Shown piece after piece: positions 1 to 8,514 of a stretch of 64,000 bases of DNA. Position 1 is the stretch's first letter, and each line of letters starts with the position of its first letter. The stretch is from Paenibacillus sp. JCM 10914 (GTDB taxonomy: Bacteria; Bacillota; Bacilli; Paenibacillales; Paenibacillaceae), in contig NZ_BAZR01000008.1 in assembly GCF_001315105.1 (NCBI RefSeq), forward strand, positions 120,791 to 184,790, given 5' to 3'. The notes under the pieces were generated by a model that worked only from the letters and a program-made list of their open reading frames with translations, ran no database searches and was not told the DNA's origin. The translations under genes were made by a program, and so were the position numbers.

Positions 1-279
1 CAGGACGTGCCGGATAACAGCCGTGCATCCAAGCTTGGTGCGGACCGACTTCGAATCAGCGACGATCGCATCCAGAAGGTACAGGCGCTTGGCCGCATTG
101 CGGATGAGCTTGGGCTTACCATAGGTCAGCTGGCATTAGCCTGGATTCTTCGTCAGGAGAACGTCTCCAGCGCGCTTATAGGCGCTAGCCGTCCGGAGCA
201 GGTTGAAGAGAACGTGAAGGCTTCGGGGATCAAGCTGTCCTCAGATACACTGACGGTAATTGAAGAGGTTCTGAACTAG
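1..279 (+). CDS. Aldo/keto reductase, C-terminal end (5' truncated by window edge)
   Basis: The reading frame is open from the first base and ends at TAG 277-279, so only about the last 92 residues are present. They match the C-terminal part of the aldo/keto reductase TIM barrel: an IADELG segment, then LALAWILRQENVSSALIGASRPEQVEEN, which is the family's closing NADP-binding strand and loop (here V-S-S-A-L-I-G-A-S-R-P). The pattern is closest to the YghZ / voltage-gated K+ channel beta-subunit-like subgroup, NADPH-dependent aldehyde reductases of the cytosol. The catalytic Asp/Tyr/Lys/His lie upstream of the window, so substrate cannot be judged. The next gene is convergent with only one base between the two stops. 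Confidence 0.85.
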   Translation, partial: QDVPDNSRASKLGADRLRISDDRIQKVQALGRIADELGLTIGQLALAWILRQENVSSALIGASRPEQVEENVKASGIKLSSDTLTVIEEVLN

Positions 280-280
280 T

Positions 281-1392
281 CTAGGTTAAGATCAGATCTT
301 GAATTTCGGGGGCAGAGCACACTTGATTTCGGCCGTTGTTCTTGGCCCGGTACAATTCACGGTCTGCTTGTTCGAGCAACGCCTTGGCATCCTTGGACCG
401 GATCGTGTCCGGATGGACGGCAGCGCCAATCGACACCGTTATCTGAAGTCGCTTCCCGTCCTCTAGCACGAATACATGTTGTTCTACGGCCGCCCGAATT
501 CGTTCGGCGATGGCTGCGGTTTCTTCAATCGTGGCCTCCGGCACCAAGACGGAGAACTCTTCCCCTCCGTTGCGTGATACTTCATCGAAGGAACGGGAAT
601 AATCTCTCAGCACTTTGCTGAGCTGTTGCAGAACGACATCTCCGGCCGCATGGCCGTAGGTGTCGTTTATTCGTTTGAAGTGATCGATGTCCACGACAAG
701 CACCCCAAGCCGTTCGCTGAAGTGCTGGGCCTCCAGAAAACGTTCGGACAGCAATTGTTCGAATTGTCGCAGATTGTTCAAGCTGGTGAGGTGATCGGTC
801 TGTGCATTTTTTTTCATCTGCAGGAACAGTTGGTTGGAAGTGTTAATATACTCTGTCAATACGTAGATGAACATGGTAGCCAGTACCGTGATGATCAGAT
901 GTTGAGTGAAAACGTTAAGTACCTTGGCGTGATCCTGGATATTCATCCACATAATAAACAGGAGGATGACCATGCTGGAAGTGCTCATGATCAGCATCAT
1001 GTAAAATCGGTTCCAGCTTGTTCGTGAGAGCGTGCCGCAGATGATCCCGATTAACAGCATGCCGATGCCGGCAATGAGCGAGGAGAGCGACAGGCCGAAC
1101 AGCAGCATACGTCCAATGGCAATCAGCAGACCCGCAATCAGGAGGGCAGCCAACCTAAATAAGTAGCGATCACTACAATCGCCAAGTGACGTAAATCAGC
1201 AAAAAAACGAGGGTCGATCGGAAACGAGTAGTACATTAGTATAATGCCGTAGATGCCAAATAACAGCCCGGCATTAATCTTCACGGTGGTGGAGGGCGAC
1301 GTGACCCCGGTTACATAGCGCTTGGATAACAAGCCGGAGGCATATAGGAATGTGACGAGTATGCAGAAATTGGTGAACAATATATTAGTCAT
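281..1392 (-). CDS. Diguanylate cyclase, 5TM-LYT sensor plus GGDEF, reading frame interrupted
   Basis: Two overlapping minus-strand frames form one gene. The upstream part (from ATG 1392) carries several membrane helices and ends INAGLLFGIYGIILMYYS...ADLRHLAIV...YLGWLPS followed by a stop at 1138-1140, which is the 5TM-5TMR-LYT membrane sensor. One missing base near 1138-1141 would join WLPS directly to LIAGLLIAIGR in the other frame, continuing the membrane domain. The second part has a classical GGDEF domain: VDIDHFKRINDTYGHAAGD, the active-site loop present as GGEEF, and the closing RADRELYRAKNNGRN-type segment. Restored length is about 370 residues, normal for YhcK-like cyclases that make c-di-GMP. 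No RxxD inhibitory site is obvious before GGEEF. The start follows AAAGGA at a rather long spacing. Whether the break is real or a sequencing error is open. Confidence 0.8.
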
Positions 1393-1522
1393 GGGACGAA
1401 TTTCATTCCTTTCAAGTACCCCTGTCAGCGCGGACAGGGCCAAGAGGACAGTCATCCCTATTTTATCGGATAATGGAATTGTATGTCGAATAGTAAATAC
1501 GGTTTCCCGATTTTTTCTGAAT

Positions 1523-2617
1523 TTATTGCACGGTTTGCAAAGGAAGGCGCACTTCGAACGTCGTCATCTCGGTATTGCTTGTGACATGTATGGTCCCGTG
1601 ATGGGCGTCAATAATTGCCTTCACAATCGCCAAACCCAGCCCGGAACCACCGGTCTGCGTTGTTCGGGATTCATCCACGCGGTAGAATCGCTCGAAGAGA
1701 TGTGGAATCGCATGCTGTGGGATAGGTGAGCCATAATTGATGACTTGTACGATGGCATGAACGGAATCGCGGGCTACGTTTAGATCGACTCTTCCCGCAT
1801 CTTTGCCGTGTCTGACTGCATTGGCGAGCAGGTTCTCGAAGGTGCGCATTAATTTATCTCCATCCGATGAGATCATAATCTTCTCTGTGGACGGGGTAAA
1901 GACGACCTTAACCTGATCCGTCTGCCCGGGTAAGGAGAAGTCCACGGCCAGTTGGCCGAGTAGTTCCACCAGATTGATATCTGCCCGATTGATAGGGGAG
2001 TACCCCATCCGCGTGTATTCGAACAGATCGTTCACGAGCCGGCCTAACCGAAGAGACTTATCGTAGGCAATATCCGTATAATAGCGTAGTTCAACCTCAT
2101 CTTTATACTGATCCTCATTGACTAGACGCAGATAGCCGATAATGGACGTGAGCGGGGTACGCAGATCGTGGGATACGTTGCTGATCAGCTCATTCTTGGA
2201 CTGGACGGCTGTTCTCTCCTCAGCGAGCGAGAGCTTAAGCTGCGCTGCCATCTGATTGATCTGTACCGCCATTTGTCCAAGCTCATCGCTCGAGCTTACG
2301 ACGATCTCTTCGTCCAGCTCACCTCTGGCTAACCGTTTGGTGCCGAGCATCAGTTGATTGATCTGACGAATGGTTCCTTGGCTGAGCAGCATTACTATAC
2401 CAATAAAGAGCAGGATGCCAATCACGGTCGCGACAACGGGGAACCCGAAGAAATTCTGCAAGGATCGATTGACATAGAACAGGCTCTGCACCCACGATTC
2501 CCGCCACATCTCCTTCCCAATCAACCGCATCAATTGCTGCGTAATGAACAGAATGGCTAACGTTAAGGCACCGCTGAGAAAGAACAGCATAATGATTTTC
2601 CACTGAAGTTTACGCAT
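1523..2617 (-). CDS. Two-component sensor histidine kinase (HAMP, VanS-like)
   Basis: Membrane-bound histidine kinase of about 364 residues. It has an N-terminal helix (WKIIMLFFLSGALTLAILFIT), a short extracytoplasmic loop, a second helix (VVATVIGILLFIGIVMLL), then HAMP, the HisKA box with phospho-acceptor His in SNVSHDLRTPLTSIIGYL, and the ATPase motifs: N-box ENLLANAVRHG, F-box FERFYRVDESR and G-box GGSGLGLAIV. ATG 2617 is preferred because it starts MRKLQWK with eight bases overlapping the end of the response-regulator gene, the usual translational coupling; an upstream in-frame extension would have to be read inside that gene. It is the partner of the regulator just upstream, and probably senses an envelope signal because the operon begins with a D,D-carboxypeptidase. 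Confidence 0.93.
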   Translation of the reverse strand: MRKLQWKIIMLFFLSGALTLAILFITQQLMRLIGKEMWRESWVQSLFYVNRSLQNFFGFPVVATVIGILLFIGIVMLLSQGTIRQINQLMLGTKRLARGELDEEIVVSSSDELGQMAVQINQMAAQLKLSLAEERTAVQSKNELISNVSHDLRTPLTSIIGYLRLVNEDQYKDEVELRYYTDIAYDKSLRLGRLVNDLFEYTRMGYSPINRADINLVELLGQLAVDFSLPGQTDQVKVVFTPSTEKIMISSDGDKLMRTFENLLANAVRHGKDAGRVDLNVARDSVHAIVQVINYGSPIPQHAIPHLFERFYRVDESRTTQTGGSGLGLAIVKAIIDAHHGTIHVTSNTEMTTFEVRLPLQTVQ

Positions 2618-3305
2618 GAATCTTATACCCAACTCCCCAGACGGTTTGAATGAGCTTGTACCCCAATTCTTTCTCAAGCTTGTCTCTCAGATTACTGATA
2701 TGGACCATGACGGTATTGTTAGACACATAATATTTCTCTTTCCATACCTGTTGAAAAATATCCTCGCTGCTGAAGATTCGCCCTGGCTGGCGTGCAAGCA
2801 AATAGAGGATATCGAACTCGCGAGCCGTGAGTGCGATCGCTGTACCACTTGCTGTCACTTCATGGGTGGAGCGATTGATTTCAAGTCCGTCGATGCGCAG
2901 CCGATCGCTCTCCCCTTGTTGCAGTCCGGGGTTATATTGGGTGGAGCGGCGAAGCAGTGTTTTGACACGCGTGGTTAACTCGAGTGGATTGAACGGCTTG
3001 ATCATATAATCATCGGCACCGGTCATCAGTCCCAGTATTTTATCCATGTCCTCGCTCTTGGCGCTCAACATCAGAATCGGAATCGGGGAAGTTTCCCTGA
3101 TTTTGCGGCACGTGTCAATTCCGTTAAGTTTGGGCATCATCACATCCAGGATAACGAGATCCACGGTATCCGGATGTTCCTTCAACGTGAGCAAGGCTTC
3201 TTCGCCGTCGTGTGCCTGCAGGACGCGATATCCTTCATTCTCCAGATAGATTGTGATCAATCCGGATATTTCTTTATCGTCATCTACGATTAATACGTTT
3301 CGCAT
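2610..3305 (-). CDS. OmpR/VanR-like response regulator
   Basis: Cytosolic DNA-binding response regulator of 231 residues. The receiver shows the acidic pocket D8-D9, phospho-acceptor D54 in LVILDVMMP, the switch Ser in MLSAKS and Lys in MIKPFNPLEL. The C-terminal winged helix (LTAREFDILYLLARQPGRIFSSEDIF...SNNTVMVHISNLRDKLE...QTVWGVGYKI) is OmpR/PhoB type, closest by eye to VanR-like regulators. ATG 3305 is chosen because GGAGG lies upstream at good spacing; the frame stays open further upstream without such a site. It lies 96 bases downstream of the carboxypeptidase gene and overlaps the kinase gene, so all three probably form one transcript. It is a candidate to bind the direct repeat at 4442-4461. 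Confidence 0.93.
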   Translation of the reverse strand: MRNVLIVDDDKEISGLITIYLENEGYRVLQAHDGEEALLTLKEHPDTVDLVILDVMMPKLNGIDTCRKIRETSPIPILMLSAKSEDMDKILGLMTGADDYMIKPFNPLELTTRVKTLLRRSTQYNPGLQQGESDRLRIDGLEINRSTHEVTASGTAIALTAREFDILYLLARQPGRIFSSEDIFQQVWKEKYYVSNNTVMVHISNLRDKLEKELGYKLIQTVWGVGYKIHA

Positions 3306-3401
3306 AAGGCCCTCCAAATGAATCGGTAAATTACCATACTTCTGTGCGGCTGATAGAAACAGTGTTCCCACAAACAAACGCTCTATTTATATTGTACATG
3401 A

Positions 3402-4355
3402 TTAGAACAAGTTTGAAATCAGACTCGGAATAGCCGCACGCCGATTAAATCCATAATCCATCAACTTTTTCGTTTCAGCAAATCGTTGATCAGGATTGCT
3501 TGTCCCCATAACAACCGTAATGAGCCGGCTTCCATTACGGGATGCCGTTCCGGTGAAGCAATACCCGGCAGAGCCCGTGTAACCCGTCTTAAAGCCATCA
3601 TTTCCGTCATAAGCATGGGGCTCTCCCGGCAGCATGAGATTGGTGGTGTGAAGGGAGATTCCTTTTTGAGACCATGAAAGGTCGGGCTGTACAGTTACAT
3701 CGAGCAGCTCCGGATGATGATTCATCAGCCATCTGGCGAGCGTTGCTGCATCTCGGGCGGTCATGACGGTATCCTGCTGGGCGGCCGCCTCGGCAAATGG
3801 AAGTAGATCGGCTGCGGGCAAGCCGGATGCGTTGGCGAATACGGTCCGGCTTGAAAGCCCGATTTCTTTGGCCCTTCGGTTCATCTCCGCCACGAATGTG
3901 GTCTCACTGCCGTGGATGAACTCGGCGATGGCTACAGCGGCATCGTTAGCCGAGTGGACAACTAATGCATCGAACAGCTCTTTTAATGTATAAGTGTCAC
4001 CTTCGTTCATTCCGATCCGAGAGCCTGGTACTTCCGCGGCGTAGCGACTGATGTGCACGTTGTCATTCCATTGGCGCTTTCCTGAGCTGACAGCATCCAG
4101 TGTGAGCAGTTCCGTCATCATTTTGGACATGCTTGCAGGCGGGAGTGGAAGATCAGCATGGCGCGAATACAGAATCTTGCCGGTATCGGCATGCATCAGG
4201 ATGGCCGAGCTCGCTTTGATGGAGGGCGGAATAAATACGTTCAATATGTAAACCGCGAGGACCATGATGCCCAGAATCAGAACAAATAAAATATAGACAG
4301 TCTGACGCTGGTGTTTCCTCGTTGATGTAGAGTGTACTTCTGATGGCGTATCCAT
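3402..4355 (-). CDS. Serine-type D-Ala-D-Ala carboxypeptidase (peptidase S11)
   Basis: Membrane-anchored low-molecular-weight penicillin-binding protein that trims the terminal D-Ala of peptidoglycan stem peptides. From ATG 4355 the 317 residues start with a short basic cytosolic tail and one hydrophobic anchor (residues 20-42). All three active-site motifs are present: S75-M-S-K78, S135-A-N137 and KTG in GFKTGYTGSAGYCF. The protein lacks the long C-terminal PBP5-like domain and the usual amphipathic C-terminal anchor; the N-terminal helix does the anchoring instead. ATG 4355 is preceded by AAAGGAG. An in-frame extension to 4397 lacks such a site. It heads the operon with the VanRS-like pair. 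It is not the zinc-dependent VanY type. Confidence 0.9.
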   Translation of the reverse strand: MDTPSEVHSTSTRKHQRQTVYILFVLILGIMVLAVYILNVFIPPSIKASSAILMHADTGKILYSRHADLPLPPASMSKMMTELLTLDAVSSGKRQWNDNVHISRYAAEVPGSRIGMNEGDTYTLKELFDALVVHSANDAAVAIAEFIHGSETTFVAEMNRRAKEIGLSSRTVFANASGLPAADLLPFAEAAAQQDTVMTARDAATLARWLMNHHPELLDVTVQPDLSWSQKGISLHTTNLMLPGEPHAYDGNDGFKTGYTGSAGYCFTGTASRNGSRLITVVMGTSNPDQRFAETKKLMDYGFNRRAAIPSLISNLF

Positions 4356-4432
4356 GCGGGTCTTAACTCCTTTCGTAACGCTGGGATTCGTATGCATCTG
4401 TAATCAAGTTTAACTCTGCAAGCTAAAGGAAT

Positions 4433-4461
4433 TGTAAACGGAACCTTAAGAAAACTTTAAG
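4433..4461 (-). promoter_or_regulatory. Candidate response-regulator direct repeat and -35 box upstream of carboxypeptidase operon
   Basis: Read on the minus strand there are two copies of CTTAARGTT (4453-4461 and 4442-4450), 11 bases apart start to start, followed after three bases by TTTACA (4433-4438), a good -35. No good -10 is found 16-18 bases on. Tandem repeats one helical turn apart abutting the -35 are the usual layout for an OmpR/PhoB-family activator. Binding by the 2610-3305 regulator is inference. Confidence 0.45.
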
Positions 4462-4530
4462 TTTGTCTTCCTATATAGATTGAACTAAACAGTAAATGCT
4501 CGATACATATATCAGGATTTAATATGCGGG

Positions 4531-4567
4531 TTGACCTGAGCATGATTAGGATTTATACTTGATCTAA
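4531..4567 (+). promoter_or_regulatory. Sigma-A promoter of perR overlapped by a PerR-box-like site
   Basis: TTGACC (4531-4536), 17-base spacer, TATACT (4554-4559). A PerR-like 15-mer, TTATACTTGATCTAA (4553-4567), covers the -10 and matches the Bacillus PerR box TTATAATNATTATAA at 10 of 14 defined positions. This fits autorepression. Confidence 0.55.
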
Positions 4568-4591
4568 AAATAAATTAAAAGGGTGAATACC

Positions 4592-4990
4592 TTGAAAGCT
4601 CTAAATCTAACCACACAACGCCAAGCGGTATATGATGTTCTGCGAGAGTCGCATGATCATCCGACGGCTGCTGACATCATGAACCGGCTGGTGGAGAGAG
4701 GATATAATTTAGCGTACGGGACCGTGTATAATTCCCTGCGTTACTTGACGGATAAGCAGTTAATTCGAGAACTCAAGCTCGGCGAAAGCGCAAGTCGTTA
4801 TGATGCCCGGACTGACGAGCATCAGCACATTATTTGCGAAGTATGCGGCAAGGTGGATGAGGTCATGACCGAAGTGCCGGAAGATTGGTCGACACAAGTA
4901 GCAGGTGAAACGAACTACATCATCCATCATGCGCACGTTGTATTCGGGGGGGTGTGTCCAGAATGTCAAGCCAAACGCAAGAGATCATGA
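4592..4990 (+). CDS. perR: Fur-family peroxide-stress repressor, PerR-like
   Basis: Metal-dependent repressor of about 132 residues. The N-terminal winged helix contains HPTAADIMNRL and the recognition segment GTVYNSLRYL. The metal region has SRYDARTDEHQH, which aligns with the Asp and two His ligands of B. subtilis PerR. Two structural zinc pairs, CEVC and CPEC, are present. SRYD plus DEHQH favours PerR over Fur or Zur, as does the catalase gene close downstream and the PerR-like boxes at its own promoter and at the catalase. TTG 4592 is preferred because AAAAGGGTGA lies at the right distance; an alternative GTG at 4583 sits inside that Shine-Dalgarno. The 3' end overlaps the following regulator gene by 28 bases. 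Confidence 0.85.
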   Translation: MKALNLTTQRQAVYDVLRESHDHPTAADIMNRLVERGYNLAYGTVYNSLRYLTDKQLIRELKLGESASRYDARTDEHQHIICEVCGKVDEVMTEVPEDWSTQVAGETNYIIHHAHVVFGGVCPECQAKRKRS

Positions 4991-5781
4991 ACCCGGGAGC
5001 AGGAAGCTATCCGTTCCCGAACTGGAAATCAGACAGTGTGTACACGAGACCAGATAATGGTATTGCCATAGGCGATGCTTGTCTCACCACGCTGCGGGCA
5101 GCTCTGCTGACCCGATCACCCGGACGTGTTCAGGAGATGTTCATTACATTGACGGAGAACTGTTTCGAAGTGATGTTGTTCCGCAAATGGGAACCAAGGC
5201 TTCAGTCGGCACTGCATACCGGTCTGATCATTGCGGATATGACCGGGTGCCGCAATATCGTGGCTTTTAATAAAGAGAAGGAATTGCTGCTTCTGGATCA
5301 TTCAACGCTTCCAATTCTTTATCTGGTCAGTGAGGAACTGATGAGCAATGCCAGCGCAAGTCTGCTGAATGAAGAACTCATGATCTGGCCCGCCGTATCG
5401 AAGGATACGATGCTGTATCAGGTGCAGCGAACGATCCGATTATTTGCGCCAGCAGCAGGTAATCAAGAAGATGGATCCTTGCGAGGCCTGATGTTTAAAG
5501 ATTTGATCATTGATCGTGATCGCATGACGATTCACCGTGAAGGCTTCCCGATTCATTTGACCAAGACGGAGTATCAATTGCTAATATTGCTGCTGGATAG
5601 CGAAGGCGCAGTGTGCACGCGTGAGGACCTGATGTGCAAGATCTGGGATACCGACTTCATGGGCGGCAGCAATGTGGTGGACGTGCATGTCAAAAGCTTG
5701 CGCAAAAAGCTGGGCGACAATGCCGGAGCACCGCGATATATCGCAACCGTAAGAGGAGTGGGATACCGCCTGGCGGATTAA
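4963..5781 (+). CDS. OmpR-family winged-helix regulator with degenerate receiver
   Basis: About 272 residues. The C-terminal 95 residues are a clear OmpR-type DNA-binding domain (LTKTEYQLLILLLDSEG...EDLMCKIWD...GGSNVVDVHVKSLRKKLG...IATVRGVGYRL). The N-terminal part has receiver-like strands (GLIIADMTG, LPILYLVSEELM) but lacks the paired acidic residues near the N-terminus and the conserved switch Lys, so it is probably not phosphorylated in the usual way. No histidine kinase gene adjoins it. ATG 4963 has GGGGGGTG eight bases upstream and lies inside perR; GTG 4954 and ATG 4987 (ATGA overlap with the perR stop) are alternatives. Tight coupling to perR suggests a linked role in the peroxide response, but the ligand is unknown. 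Confidence 0.8.
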   Translation: MSSQTQEIMNPGAGSYPFPNWKSDSVYTRPDNGIAIGDACLTTLRAALLTRSPGRVQEMFITLTENCFEVMLFRKWEPRLQSALHTGLIIADMTGCRNIVAFNKEKELLLLDHSTLPILYLVSEELMSNASASLLNEELMIWPAVSKDTMLYQVQRTIRLFAPAAGNQEDGSLRGLMFKDLIIDRDRMTIHREGFPIHLTKTEYQLLILLLDSEGAVCTREDLMCKIWDTDFMGGSNVVDVHVKSLRKKLGDNAGAPRYIATVRGVGYRLAD

Positions 5782-5909
5782 TCCCCTTCTTTTTTTGTCT
5801 GTATTCAGGCCGGATGATGCAATTGTCTACGCTTCATGCGAACTTCATAGAAGGATCATGGGACCTCATGACCTGGCAGCTGGTCCGGTGATACAATCAT
5901 TTCATAAAT

Positions 5910-5924
5910 TTAGATTCAGTCTAA
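5910..5924 (+). promoter_or_regulatory. PerR-box-like operator upstream of catalase
   Basis: TTAGATTCAGTCTAA is a 7-1-7 inverted repeat with one mismatch between arms and 10 of 14 matches to the Bacillus PerR consensus. It lies 30 bases before the catalase start. Confidence 0.5.
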
Positions 5925-5954
5925 AATCAATTATAGAATGATGGAGGGTTACGC

Positions 5955-7414
5955 ATGGATCGATTAACGACTAACCAAGGGGCTCCCGTAGGAGACAATC
6001 AACATTCCAAGACAGCAGGCCGACGCGGACCGACGTTACTGGAAGACTACCACCTGATTGAGAAGATCGCCCACTTCGATCGTGAGCGGATCCCTGAGCG
6101 CGTGGTACACGCACGCGGAGCCGGAGCGCATGGCGTGTTCGTGGTAGAGAATGATATGAAGCCGTACACAAGAGCGGCGTTCCTGCAAGAGATCGGGAAG
6201 GAGACGCCGGTGCTCGTGCGGTTCTCTACCGTTATTCATGGAACGGGCTCGCCCGAGACCGCTCGCGACCCACGCGGCTTCGCAGTGAAATTCTATACGG
6301 AGGAAGGCAATTACGATATCGTTGGGAATCATCTGCCCGTCTTCTTCATCCGCGACGCCCTTAAATTTCCGGATATGGTGCATTCCTTGAAGCCATCGCC
6401 TGAGAGCAACATTCAGGAGCCAGGACGCTATTGGGACTTTATGACGTTAAGTCCTGAATCGACGCATATGATGACTTGGTTGTTCTCTGACCATGGCACG
6501 CCAGCCAATTATCGCGAGCTTGACGGTTTTGGCGTACATGCCTTTAAATGGGTGAACAGCGAAGGCAAGGTAACCTATGTCAAGTACAAGTGGGAATCCT
6601 TGCAGGGTGTACGTAGCTTAATGCCGAGGAAGGAGAGGCGCAGCAGGGCAAGGACTTCAATCATGCGACGCGTGATCTGCGCGAACACATCGACAACGGG
6701 CAAGCTCCAAAGTGGCGGTTGCTGGTGCAATTGATGACCGATGACGCGATTGATGATCTAGCATTCGATCCACTGGACCCGACGAAGACATGGCCGGAGG
6801 ATCGCTTCCCGTTCGTGACCGTTGGCACAATGACACTGAACCGTAATCCGCAGAACTATTTTGCCGAAGTCGAGCAGGCTGCTTTCTCGCCAAGCGCTGT
6901 GGTACCGGGCATTGAGCCTTCCGAAGATAAGCTGCTGCAAGGCCGCTTGTTCTCCTATCCTGATACGCAGCGGCATCGCTTGGGTGCCAATTACTTGCAG
7001 ATTCCGGTCAACTGCCCGTACGCTCCGGTGCGTAACCATCAGCGTGATGGCCTCATGAACGTGAACCAGGATCCGTCACCGGTCAATTACGAGCCGAACA
7101 GTTATACCTCTGGACCTGTGGAAGATCCGTCTTATCGTGAGAGTGAGGCTCCGCTCCAGGGTCATGTGACCCGCCAGCGTATCGAGAAGACCGATGATTT
7201 CACGCAGGCGGGTGAACTCTACCGTTCGTTTACTGCGGAACAGCAGGATAACCTGATTCGTAATTTGGTCGCAGATTTAAGCCAGACCAAGGACGATATC
7301 CAGCTTCGGGCGGTATGCAATTTCTATCGTGCCGATGCCGAGTATGGATCGAGAGTTGCTGCAGGATTAGGCGTCGATCTTAGCGCCTTTGTCCCTCAAT
7401 CTCCTTCACTATAA
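5955..7414 (+). CDS. katA: Clade 3 haem catalase, reading frame interrupted
   Basis: Converts hydrogen peroxide to water and oxygen in the cytosol. The first frame (from ATG 5955, after ATGGAGGG) carries the catalase N-terminus: [13 protein letters not shown], the catalytic His region [52 protein letters not shown] and the active-site Asn in [11 protein letters not shown]. It runs out of register after LQGVRSL. A single extra A after 6620 would restore NAEE...[18 protein letters not shown] and join the second frame, which holds the proximal haem ligand segment [14 protein letters not shown] and the C-terminus to 7414. Restored length is about 486 residues, normal for KatA-type enzymes. A strong terminator follows at 7493-7525. 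Lesion versus base-call error cannot be decided here. Confidence 0.88.
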
Positions 7415-7492
7415 GCAATCGAACCTAAATAAGAGCTTGCCCATGCCAAGCCGTTGCATGGAGATGGCAGGCAATGATATAGATCAAGATGA

Positions 7493-7525
7493 AGAGAGAG
7501 GCCCCTAGAATAGGGACCTCTCTCT
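7493..7525 (+). terminator. Terminator after catalase
   Basis: Arms AGAGAGAGG (7493-7501) and CCTCTCTCT (7517-7525) pair perfectly, extended by an inner CCCT/AGGG; a weak T-rich stretch follows. Confidence 0.65.
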
Positions 7526-7634
7526 TGCATTTCCAAGAATAAGACCTAAGTGGCTTTCACTATAGGGGCATGGCTATTATACTTGAAGCATGTGATCTAA
7601 AGCTGTACTACTCTAGGAGAGCGAGGCTTATAGA

Positions 7635-8447
7635 ATGGCACAACATATGAAGGATCGGATCGTGGCATTGGCCGGCCCCCGCAAAGCGGCAGATATGGCC
7701 AAACTGGTTGAGAAGATGGGGGGGACAGCGTTGCTCCGTCCGGCGCAAGGTACTGTCTTTCTGGATGACGAGGTGCTCAGAGCATCGATTGATGCCTGGC
7801 TTAAACAGCCGGCGCCGTGGGCGATATTTACGACGGGAATCGGCCTGGAGGCCATATATAATACGGCGGAGCAAATGGGACTTTTGCCCGCATTGAACGA
7901 GATCTTGCAGCATACGTCGATTGCGGCTAGAGGCTACAAGACCGTAAATGCGTTGAGAAAAAGAGACCTGTCTCCGCTCGTCAGAGACGATGATGGAAGC
8001 ACCATGGGTTTGATTCGTGCATTGGAGCCATACGATTTGTCTGGTCAGCGCGTATTGCTGCAGCTGCACGGCGAGTCGGCACCGAAACTGGTATCGTGGC
8101 TGGAGCAACGCGGAGCCGAGGTGCAGCAAATATTGCCTTATCAACATATTCCTCCTTTAGAAGAGGATATCTCGCTTCTTATAGATGAGATTATCGGCGC
8201 AAAGGTCGATGCCGTGACGTTCACCAGCGCCCCCCAATTTAGATTTCTGGCTGATTATGCGCGCGAGCAAGGAACGCTCGAGGCGGTACTGGAAGCCTTT
8301 CGCGGGCCGGTGCTTGCTGTCGCTGTCGGCAAGGTCACCGCGCAAGGCCTTCGCGAAGAAGGGATCGAGCGAATGGTGGTGCCGGAGGAAGAGCGAATGG
8401 GCGCGATGATGGTGACGCTTGGCCGTTATTTTGCCCAACAGTCATGA
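7635..8447 (+). CDS. Uroporphyrinogen-III synthase-like protein (HemD fold)
   Basis: A 270-residue cytosolic protein with the two-lobed HemD architecture: first lobe opening IVALAGPRKAADMAKLVEKMGGTALLRPAQGTVF, the WAIFTTGIGLEAIY segment, crossover to the second lobe at GQRVLLQLHGESAPKLVSWLEQRGAEVQQILPYQH, then VDAVTFTSAPQFRFLADYA and VLAVAVGKVTAQGLREEGI. These are typical of uroporphyrinogen-III synthase, which closes the tetrapyrrole ring. HemD normally sits in a hemAXCDBL operon; none is seen here, so this may be a stand-alone paralogue rather than the biosynthetic enzyme. It follows the catalase terminator and is 67 bases from the ThuA-like gene. The ATG follows AGCGAGG. Confidence 0.8.
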   Translation: MAQHMKDRIVALAGPRKAADMAKLVEKMGGTALLRPAQGTVFLDDEVLRASIDAWLKQPAPWAIFTTGIGLEAIYNTAEQMGLLPALNEILQHTSIAARGYKTVNALRKRDLSPLVRDDDGSTMGLIRALEPYDLSGQRVLLQLHGESAPKLVSWLEQRGAEVQQILPYQHIPPLEEDISLLIDEIIGAKVDAVTFTSAPQFRFLADYAREQGTLEAVLEAFRGPVLAVAVGKVTAQGLREEGIERMVVPEEERMGAMMVTLGRYFAQQS

Positions 8448-8514
8448 TCGATTGGAGCAGAGATGCATGTAATGCATGCTCCCGTGAAATATTGATACTA
8501 ATAGGAGGATAACG

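Noticed and set aside
1523..4355. Vancomycin-resistance cluster
   Set aside because: The two-component pair resembles VanRS, but there is no vanH, vanA-type ligase or vanX, and the carboxypeptidase is a serine enzyme with SxxK, SxN and KTG, not metal-dependent VanX or VanY.
7570..7610. Third PerR box before the HemD-like gene
   Set aside because: TTATACTT and GATCTAA both occur there as in the perR promoter, but separated by extra bases, so they do not form a 7-1-7 repeat.
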